Positions 46,162 to 52,845 of a stretch of DNA of 64,000 nucleotides are shown here, piece after piece; position 1 is the stretch's first letter; the number at the start of each line of letters is the position of its first letter. A model generated the notes under the pieces. That model saw only the letters and a program-made list of their open reading frames with translations. It was not told the origin of the DNA and ran no database searches. Position numbers and translations under genes: made by a program. Source of the DNA: Primorskyibacter flagellatus (GTDB taxonomy: Bacteria; Pseudomonadota; Alphaproteobacteria; Rhodobacterales; Rhodobacteraceae); assembly GCF_900176485.1 (NCBI RefSeq), contig NZ_FWYD01000003.1:372001-436000 (forward strand). Reading direction: 5' to 3'.

Positions 46162-47099
46162 CAGGCGTCCGGAAGGGAAATCCTGATTTGGTTGACAGCA
46201 CGGAACCTCGGCCTGACATGATGCCGCGAAAGACCCGGCAGTTGCTGGGGCAGGGAGACGGAACCAATCTGGCCGACCAACCCTATGATCGGCGCAGACT
46301 GTCCTATGCCAATACCTTTGACAGGGCACTTCAGGTCAAAACCATACAGGTGATGGAACTTCTGACCGGCAAGCTGCGCTTGCTGCGTCGCATTCGCGAA
46401 TTTGAAGGGATGGGCGTGCCTGAAGGTCAGGCGTTCTGGAAGCAGGCGCTGGACGTCATGGGAATAGACCTTGCCACACCCGCTGAACAGGTCGCGCGTA
46501 TTCCCAAAGAAGGCCCGCTTGTCATCACCGCGAACCATCCGCATGGCTTGATCGACGGGATGGTGTTGGCGGAACTGATTGGCCGGGTGCGGACCGACTA
46601 CAAAATTCTTACCCGCTCACTGCTGACAGGGGTCGGCGAGATCGAGCAATTTATGATCCCAGTGCCGTTTGCGCATGAGGCAGATGCGCTTCAGCAAAAC
46701 CTCGAAATGCGCAAACGTGCCATGCAGCATCTTAAGGATGGCGGCGTGGTCGTTCTGTTTCCATCGGGGGTCGTGGCGTCGTCGCCGACCATGATGGGCG
46801 AAGCGGTGGAGGCCGACTGGAATCCGTTCACCGCCAAGATGATCCAAAGGTCCGAGGCGCGCGTTTTGCCGATCTATTTCCCCGGCTCCAATTCGCGTTG
46901 GTATCAGATGGCCAACCGCGTGTCGGCGACGCTTCGGCAGGGATTGTTGCTTTATGAAGTCGTGCATGCGCTGGACAAGCCGCAAGCACCGGTCGTCGGG
47001 CATCCGATCGAACGGGATGCAATCCAGGACTGGGCCAGCAATCCGCGCGGTTTCGTTGGCTGGCTTCGTGAACAGACGCTGGCGCTAAGCAAATCCTGA
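46158..47099 (+). CDS. Lysophospholipid (PlsC-like) acyltransferase
   Basis: 313 residues. The acyltransferase motif ITANHPHGLIDGMVL and the downstream VVLFPSGVVASSP are those of PlsC/hemolysin-like O-acyltransferases, with a long N-terminal helical part (about 1-95). It probably transfers a fatty acyl group to a lyso-lipid; the acceptor (glycerophosphate or ornithine lipid) is unknown. GTG start overlaps the HPr stop. It converges with the hydroxybutyryl-CoA dehydrogenase gene, 10 bp apart. Confidence 0.88.
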   Translation: MTGVRKGNPDLVDSTEPRPDMMPRKTRQLLGQGDGTNLADQPYDRRRLSYANTFDRALQVKTIQVMELLTGKLRLLRRIREFEGMGVPEGQAFWKQALDVMGIDLATPAEQVARIPKEGPLVITANHPHGLIDGMVLAELIGRVRTDYKILTRSLLTGVGEIEQFMIPVPFAHEADALQQNLEMRKRAMQHLKDGGVVVLFPSGVVASSPTMMGEAVEADWNPFTAKMIQRSEARVLPIYFPGSNSRWYQMANRVSATLRQGLLLYEVVHALDKPQAPVVGHPIERDAIQDWASNPRGFVGWLREQTLALSKS

Positions 47100-47109
47100 C
47101 CTGCGCTGG

Positions 47110-47985
47110 TCAGCGCGTCGGCACCGGCGTATCGCCACGGTAGTCGTAAAAACCGCGTTTGGTCTTGCGGCCCAGCCAGCCGGCCTCGACATATTTGGTC
47201 AGCAGGGGGCAGGGGCGATATTTCGTGTCCGCCAGCCCGTCATGCAATACGTTCATAATCGCGAGACAGGTGTCGAGACCGATGAAATCCGCCAGTTCCA
47301 GCGGTCCCATCGGATGATTGGCACCAAGTTTCATCGACTGGTCGATGGAGTTCACGTTTCCGACGCCTTCATACAGCGTGTAAACCGCTTCGTTGATCAT
47401 CGGCACCAGGATGCGGTTGACGATGAATGCCGGGAAATCTTCGGCCGAAGCCGCCGTTTTGCCCAGCTTTTCAACCACACCCAAGCAGGCGTCGTAGGTA
47501 TCTGCGTCGGTTGCGATCCCGCGGATCAGCTCGACCAACTGCATCACGGGCACAGGGTTCATAAAGTGGAAACCCATGAACTTCTCGGGCCGGTCCGTAC
47601 GGCTGGCAAGCCGGGTGATCGAAATTGACGAAGTGTTGGAGGTCAGGATCGTGTGCGGTTCGAGATGCGGCAGCAATGCGTCAAAGATCTTTTGCTTGAC
47701 CTCTTCGCGCTCTGTCGCGGCCTCGATCACAAGATCTGTTTTGCCTAGGTCTGGCAGTGCCATCGTCGTGCTGATCCGCGCCATCGCTGCGGCTTTCTCA
47801 TCGGCAGAGATCTTTTCGCGGCTGACCTGTCGTTCAAGATTGCGGTCGATCAGGGCTACGGCCTTGTCCAACGCATCCTGATTGATGTCGTTGAGCAGCA
47901 CCTCATATCCGGCAACCGCCAATACATGCGCAATGCCATTGCCCATCTGCCCCGCGCCCACAACTCCGATCCGCGTGATATCCAT
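47110..47985 (-). CDS. 3-hydroxybutyryl-CoA dehydrogenase
   Basis: 291 residues. NAD-binding motif GVVGAGQMGNGIAHVLA at the N-terminus; catalytic His region FMGFHFMNPVPVMQLVE, then the C-terminal dimerisation domain starting at NHPMGPLELADFIGLD. It interconverts (S)-3-hydroxybutyryl-CoA and acetoacetyl-CoA, complementary to the (R)-specific PhaB. The ATG at 47985 is MDITRIGVVG; the much longer upstream frame lies antiparallel to the next gene and was rejected. Confidence 0.95.
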   Translation of the reverse strand: MDITRIGVVGAGQMGNGIAHVLAVAGYEVLLNDINQDALDKAVALIDRNLERQVSREKISADEKAAAMARISTTMALPDLGKTDLVIEAATEREEVKQKIFDALLPHLEPHTILTSNTSSISITRLASRTDRPEKFMGFHFMNPVPVMQLVELIRGIATDADTYDACLGVVEKLGKTAASAEDFPAFIVNRILVPMINEAVYTLYEGVGNVNSIDQSMKLGANHPMGPLELADFIGLDTCLAIMNVLHDGLADTKYRPCPLLTKYVEAGWLGRKTKRGFYDYRGDTPVPTR

Positions 47986-48144
47986 ACTTGTCCGTCCTGG
48001 TGAAAATGCTGCGCCGCAATCATAGGCGCGCGCAGGAGGGGCGTGCAAGGGCAGGTGACTAAACTTCTTCTCAACTTCGCGCTTTAGCCAAATCACAACA
48101 GATTCAAGCGATTCTGTGGCCGGGTGAAAATAAAGGTGGGTAAG

Positions 48145-48981
48145 ATGACCTATGAAAGAGCGGGCCGAACTGGGCTGGAGTACCATCCGTGTCGTTATGA
48201 CAATTCGCGCATCTTGTTCCGTGGTCCAGGACGACAGTTGCACGGGGAGTATATCGCCTTTCTGGGCGGGACAGAGATCTATGGACGTTTTGTGCGAGAT
48301 CCGGTCCCCGTCCTTGTCGAAAAGTCGATAAACAGAACCTGCATTAATTTTGGAACGCCGAATGCTGGGCTGGATGTATATTTGAATGAACCGGCGGTGT
48401 TGCACGCAGCAGAGGAAGCTGCGGTGACCGTTCTTCAGGTGATGGGCGCGTCGAATATGTCCAACCGCTTCTACTCGGTGCATCCACGAAGAAACGATCG
48501 TTTCCTGAAGGCGTCCAGGTCGTTGCAAGAACTGTACAGCGAGGTCGACTTCACCGATTTCAATTTCAATCGGCATATGCTGCAAAGCCTTCAGGATTTG
48601 TCGGCGGAACGGTTTGAAATTGTGAAAGAGGAACTCCGCAATGCGTGGCTGGCCCGAATGCGGCAACTGCTGGTGTCGCTTCGGGGGCGGGCCGTCCTGT
48701 TATGGTTCGCCGAACATGCGCCAGAAGATTGTGATATCGCCAACGACCAAGATCCGATGTTCGTGAACCGCGCGATGGTCGAGGCGATCCGCCCCCAAGC
48801 CGCAGACGTCATCGAAGTTGTCGCCAGTATAACGGCCCTTGAACGCCGGACGGAGGGGATGGTTTTTGCTGAAACCGATCGTCTGGCCGTGGAAGAACTG
48901 ATGGGTCCAATGGCGCATCAAGAGGCCGCCGCCGCCATCGCTCCGCGACTGTCCCGACTGTTGGATGAATCGCAACGTTAA
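48145..48981 (+). CDS. DUF6473-like conserved protein
   Basis: 278 residues, cytosolic. I recognise it as a Rhodobacterales-typical protein (DUF6473-like) from RTGLEYHPCRYDNSRILFRG, FLGGTEIYGRF and QVMGASNMSNRFYSVHPRR. No function is established; some SGNH-like features (GGTE, NFGTPNAGLD) hint at a hydrolase or sulfotransferase-neighbour protein, but that is speculation. AAGGTGG precedes the ATG. It is divergent from the hydroxybutyryl-CoA dehydrogenase gene. Confidence 0.8.
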   Translation: MTYERAGRTGLEYHPCRYDNSRILFRGPGRQLHGEYIAFLGGTEIYGRFVRDPVPVLVEKSINRTCINFGTPNAGLDVYLNEPAVLHAAEEAAVTVLQVMGASNMSNRFYSVHPRRNDRFLKASRSLQELYSEVDFTDFNFNRHMLQSLQDLSAERFEIVKEELRNAWLARMRQLLVSLRGRAVLLWFAEHAPEDCDIANDQDPMFVNRAMVEAIRPQAADVIEVVASITALERRTEGMVFAETDRLAVEELMGPMAHQEAAAAIAPRLSRLLDESQR

Positions 48982-49145
48982 GATGCATTGGCGATGGGCG
49001 TATATGACCCGCCCCGCATATTTTCGTCTATCGACGAGGGCATGTTAGGGGCTGGTCGAATCTGGCGGCAATTTCCGCGACCACGGGTGCAAAAGAAGCC
49101 GTGTGCCAAGGGTGTTCGAAAGCAAATGATTTTTGCAGACAGGAC

Positions 49146-49700
49146 TTAGAAAGTTGGCGGAGTGCAGGCGCTGATGATCCGACAGACTGTGGTCCCGACG
49201 TTTCGAAAACGATGCGGTTCGCGGCTATCAAAGAGGTACCCCGCGCCGGGACCAAGGACTTTTACCACGTCACCAACGGTGACCTCTATCTGGCCCTCGA
49301 TCACGATGCCGGCCTCTTCGCCGATATGACTCAGAAGCTCGGGGCCGGTATCCGCTTTTGGCGGATATGTTTCATCAAGAAGTTGCAGCGCGTGGGTGCT
49401 GGCATTCCCCAACTGTCTAAGAGACACGGCGGCAGGCCCCGACTTTGGAGCCACCTCGATAAATTCGTGCGGCAAGTAAAACAGCTTGGGCTCGGCGGTC
49501 TCTTCGATATCGGCAAAAAATTCTGCAATGCTAATTGGAATCGCGTCGAGCAAACTTTTCAGCGAGGCCACTGAAGGGCTGGTCCGATCCTTTTCGATAA
49601 GCGAAATTGTGCCGTTGGTAAGGCCCGCACGCGACGCCAGCTCGCGTTGCGAAAGGCCGTGAGCCTTGCGGATCGTCTGTAACCTCTTTCCGATATTCAA
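49146..49700 (-). CDS. XRE-family regulator with C-terminal cupin (PuuR-like)
   Basis: 184 residues. HTH at about 5-60 (LSQRELASRAGLTNGTISLI) and a cupin fold in the second half, the PuuR layout used to sense putrescine or related amines. I chose TTG 49700, which gives LNIGKRLQTIRKAHG, the usual family start, with AAAGGA upstream. The frame also opens from GTG 49763, but that start falls inside a palindrome that looks like an operator. It is divergent from the aminotransferase gene, so it probably controls the neighbouring amine cluster. Confidence 0.88.
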   Translation of the reverse strand: MNIGKRLQTIRKAHGLSQRELASRAGLTNGTISLIEKDRTSPSVASLKSLLDAIPISIAEFFADIEETAEPKLFYLPHEFIEVAPKSGPAAVSLRQLGNASTHALQLLDETYPPKADTGPELLSHIGEEAGIVIEGQIEVTVGDVVKVLGPGAGYLFDSREPHRFRNVGTTVCRIISACTPPTF

Positions 49701-49919
49701 AAAATTCGTCCTTTTTTTCGACAACTTAGCGCGAGGTGCAGACTTAGTGAACTCAAAATTCACTGAAGTCTTCTGGCATGTGAGTTACTTAAGTGAATTT
49801 TCGGTCTTGCACTCAATCAGATGGCGAAGGTCAATTTCTGTTGACAGATATTTTAAACATACTAAGAGAATTTTAAACACCCATATTGCAACTTGGGTCA
49901 AACCAGAAAGGGTCAAGAG
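49701..49919. promoter_or_regulatory. Divergent promoter region of the regulator and aminotransferase
   Basis: AGTGAA (49746-49751) and TTCACT (49759-49764) form an inverted repeat, and a second related site TTACTTAAGTGAA is at 49785-49797. TTGACA at 49841-49846 could be a -35 for the aminotransferase gene, with no clear -10. Two ATTTTAAACA copies (near 49849 and 49869) follow. Operator function is inferred from position and symmetry. Confidence 0.5.
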
Positions 49920-51302
49920 ATGGCTAGGACTGCGACCAAAAAAACGACGAAAGCTCCTGCGAAGCGCAAGCCCGCGATCGCTGTTGTTCCCGACGCCGGT
50001 TTGAGCAAGACCAATGACGCGTTGGTAGCACGGCGTAACGCGTCCGTTGCGCGCGGTGTGGCATCCGCAACGCCGATCTTTGCCAAACACGCGGAAAACG
50101 CCGAACTTTGGGACGTCGAAGGCAATCGTTATCTTGATTTTGCTGGTGGAATTGCGGTGTTGAACACCGGACATCGTCACCCCAAAGTGATCGCCGCCGC
50201 GAAGGCGCAAGAGGATCACTACACACATACCAGTTTTCAGGTTGTCCCATACGAGCCGTATATCGCGCTGGCGGAAAAGCTGAACGCGCTGGCACCGGGC
50301 GACTTCCCCAAGAAATCTCTGCTGGTGACGACCGGTGCCGAGGCTGTCGAGAACGCGGTCAAGATCGCGCGCGCGGCGACCGGGCGCCCTGGCGTTATCG
50401 CCTTTACGGGCGGGTATCACGGCCGCACTTTGCTGACGCTTGGCATGACGGGAAAAATCAGCCCTTACAAAAAGGACGTCGGTCCATTCCCGTCCGACAT
50501 TTTCCGCGCGCCATTCCCGTCTGTTCGTGACGGTATTACCGTTCAGGATGCATTGACGGGTTTGCAAAACCTGTTCCTGACCGATGCCCAGCCCGAACGC
50601 ATTGCGGCGATCATCATCGAACCCGTCTTGGGGGAAGGGGGCTACACGCCCGTTCCCTTCGAGATGCTGACTGCCCTGCGCGAGATTTGCGACAAGCATG
50701 GCATCATGCTGATAGCAGACGAGATTCAGGCGGGTTTCGGACGTACCGGAACATGGTTCGCAATAGAGCATTCCGGCGTGGTTCCCGACCTCATCACCGT
50801 GGCGAAATCCATGGCGGGCGGCTATCCGATTGCTGGCGTGATTGGTCGTGCAGAGGTGATGGACGCGGTGATCCCCGGCGGGCTTGGCGGAACCTACGGT
50901 GGCAACCCGGTCGCTTGCGCCGCAGCACTGGCCGCGATCGAGGCGATCGAAGAAGAAGGCTTGCTTGCGCGTTCAGCCGCTCTGGGTGAGACGTTCCGCG
51001 CGCGGTTTGCCGAGATCGGCGCCCGTGTCGCGCCGTTCCGCATGTGGGACATTCGTGGCCTAGGCGCGATGCTGGCGGTAGAATTCGTCACCGACTTCGA
51101 CACCGCCACCCCTGACGCGGCACTGACAAAATCCGTTGTTGCCCACGCATTGAAGCGCGGACTGATCTTGTTGTCCTGCGGAATGCACGGAAATGCGCTG
51201 CGGATCATGGTGCCTCTGACCGCGTCGGACGACATCATCGAAGAGGGCCTGGCGATCTTTGAAGCGGCTCTGAGCGATGCGATCGCAGAAACGCAGCGTT
51301 AA
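49920..51302 (+). CDS. Class III aminotransferase, GabT-like
   Basis: 460 residues. PLP lysine in [13 protein letters not shown], plus [14 protein letters not shown] and [14 protein letters not shown]. It is very close to 4-aminobutyrate--2-oxoglutarate transaminase and would act on an omega-amino acid. An unusual 25-residue Lys/Ala/Thr-rich N-tail ([17 protein letters not shown]) precedes the normal GabT start. It has its own terminator, so is a separate unit from the downstream operon. Exact amine donor unknown. Confidence 0.9.
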   Translation: MARTATKKTTKAPAKRKPAIAVVPDAGLSKTNDALVARRNASVARGVASATPIFAKHAENAELWDVEGNRYLDFAGGIAVLNTGHRHPKVIAAAKAQEDHYTHTSFQVVPYEPYIALAEKLNALAPGDFPKKSLLVTTGAEAVENAVKIARAATGRPGVIAFTGGYHGRTLLTLGMTGKISPYKKDVGPFPSDIFRAPFPSVRDGITVQDALTGLQNLFLTDAQPERIAAIIIEPVLGEGGYTPVPFEMLTALREICDKHGIMLIADEIQAGFGRTGTWFAIEHSGVVPDLITVAKSMAGGYPIAGVIGRAEVMDAVIPGGLGGTYGGNPVACAAALAAIEAIEEEGLLARSAALGETFRARFAEIGARVAPFRMWDIRGLGAMLAVEFVTDFDTATPDAALTKSVVAHALKRGLILLSCGMHGNALRIMVPLTASDDIIEEGLAIFEAALSDAIAETQR

Positions 51303-51326
51303 ACCGGCCCGGACTAAACCAGAAAG

Positions 51327-51351
51327 GGCGGGCATAAAGCCCGCCTTTTTT
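51327..51351 (+). terminator. Intrinsic terminator of the aminotransferase gene
   Basis: GGCGGGC-ATAAA-GCCCGCC followed by TTTTTT, 24 bp after the stop: a strong standard terminator. Confidence 0.9.
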
Positions 51352-51798
51352 CCTTTCCGGGGCCGGAATATCTGGCTTCACAGCCTCGACAAACACCCCG
51401 AATGTTAAAAATATTGAACACCATTGCAGAAGAAATGTGAATTTGGTTGCAGGACGGGTCTGGAGTTGCCACACTCCAAGTTCAGTTGCCAAGCTCAGAC
51501 ATTTCGCTTTCAAATGAGTGATGTAAGGTCAGCGGGATAGCATGTGCGTTACAACGGGCGTGCCAAAGCCTTCCGAAGAGAAGGCGGACAAGATTGCGAC
51601 GAACCGGGAGAAGAACATGAGAGCGTATCGCTCTATCGCCAACCAGACCGATCCAGACTGCAACCATGGCGCAAATACGTTGCGCAACTTGTTCAGATCA
51701 CCGGTTTCAGTCTTGGTTTTGAGGGCGTAATACATGCACGAGCCAGAGTGTAACATCGTCCGGTCCGGACCACTCTGCGAGCATGGAGATTTAAGTAA
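51352..51798 (+). promoter_or_regulatory. Long leader/promoter region of the amidase-decarboxylase operon
   Basis: About 450 bases without a secure gene. A GGAGT/ACTCC hairpin with two TTGCCA copies lies at about 51471-51500, and a strong bipartite stem at 51744-51777: CAGAGTG pairs with CACTCTG, enclosing GTCCG-GTC-CGGAC with a one-sided bulge. TTAAGTAAAT (51791-51800) at the operon start resembles the TTAAGTGAAT of the regulator region. Confidence 0.4.
51617..51730 (+). CDS. Possible 37-residue leader peptide or small protein
   Basis: Frame 51542-51730 is open for 62 codons. The internal ATG at 51617 has GGGAG eight bases upstream and gives MRAYRSIANQTDPDCNHGAN and so on, ending before the leader hairpin. 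I do not recognise the product. It could be a translated leader, a small protein, or chance. Confidence 0.25.
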   Translation: MRAYRSIANQTDPDCNHGANTLRNLFRSPVSVLVLRA

Positions 51799-52773
51799 AT
51801 GACCCCTTTTGCGATTGCCGGCGTGCAGATGTACGTCAACCCATTGCAGCCCAATGTCGACGGAATGTTGCAACGTCTCGACGTCCTCATGGCCCGCTTC
51901 CCCTGGACACAAATGGTGTTGTTCAGCGAGTTGGCCCCTTTCGGTCCGCTTGAAAAATTCAAGCTTGAGCAAGAAAACGAGACCATTAACCGGTTCTGCG
52001 AGGCTGCCCGTCGCCATAAAGTCTGGCTGATCCCCGGCTCGATGTTTCTGACACATCCGGTGAATGGCGAAGTCTACAATACCTCTTTGGTCATCAATCC
52101 TGACGGTCAGATCATTCGTCGCTATGCCAAGATGTTTCCATTCTTGCCCTATGAGGCGGGTGTCGCCGCCGGAACGGAATTCTGCGTGTTCGACGTACCT
52201 GAAGTTGGGCGTTTCGGACTGTCGATTTGTTATGACATGTGGTTCCCAGAGACGACGCGCCAACTGACAAGCCAAGGCGTCGAGGTGCTTTTGCATCCGG
52301 TTCTGACCGGCACCACGGACCGTGACGCGGAACTGGCGATCGCGCGCGCGACGGCGGCACAATTCCAGTGCTATGTCTTTGATGTAAACGGCTTGGGGGC
52401 TGGTGGCGTCGGAAAATCCTGTGTCGTTGATCCGACCTCATTGGTACTTCATCAATCGGCTGGGCAGGAGGACATGTTCCCGATCGAGATTGACCTGTCG
52501 ATGGTGCGCCGTCAGCGTGAAACCGGAATGAAGGGGCTTGGTCAGGTGCTCAAGAGCTTCCGCGATCGGTCCACGGATTTCTCGGTCTATGATCGGACCA
52601 GCGGCACGGATGCATTTCTCAATACACTCGGGCCGCTTGAGATTCCGCAACAGGGATCCCGCGCCGGTTTGCATGTGGACGTACCAACTGGGAGCGAAGC
52701 TGAAATCAATGGTGGAAACCCAGACTTCGGGATGGGGAAAGCGCCCTTACCGGAGAGACTATTAGGAGGCTAG
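51799..52773 (+). CDS. Carbon-nitrogen hydrolase (nitrilase superfamily)
   Basis: 324 residues. The Glu-Lys-Cys triad is visible: Glu44 in LFSELAPFG, Lys111 in RYAKMFPF and Cys144 in LSICYDMWFPE. Amide rather than nitrile hydrolysis is likely from the context, as in N-carbamoylputrescine amidase or omega-amidase, but the exact branch is unclear. The C-terminal 70 residues go beyond the usual core. First gene of a four-gene operon; GGAG upstream, and the decarboxylase starts 72 bp after its stop. Confidence 0.9.
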   Translation: MTPFAIAGVQMYVNPLQPNVDGMLQRLDVLMARFPWTQMVLFSELAPFGPLEKFKLEQENETINRFCEAARRHKVWLIPGSMFLTHPVNGEVYNTSLVINPDGQIIRRYAKMFPFLPYEAGVAAGTEFCVFDVPEVGRFGLSICYDMWFPETTRQLTSQGVEVLLHPVLTGTTDRDAELAIARATAAQFQCYVFDVNGLGAGGVGKSCVVDPTSLVLHQSAGQEDMFPIEIDLSMVRRQRETGMKGLGQVLKSFRDRSTDFSVYDRTSGTDAFLNTLGPLEIPQQGSRAGLHVDVPTGSEAEINGGNPDFGMGKAPLPERLLGG

Positions 52774-52845
52774 GGCATCCTGGCGTAGCGGTCGACGTTG
52801 CGGACACAGGATGACGCTCTGGCCCATGTGGCAGGAGAGAGACCT

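Noticed and set aside
47986-48666. Upstream extension of the 3-hydroxybutyryl-CoA dehydrogenase frame
   Set aside because: The extra 227 residues run antisense to the DUF6473-like gene; ATG 47985 gives the normal N-terminal Rossmann motif.
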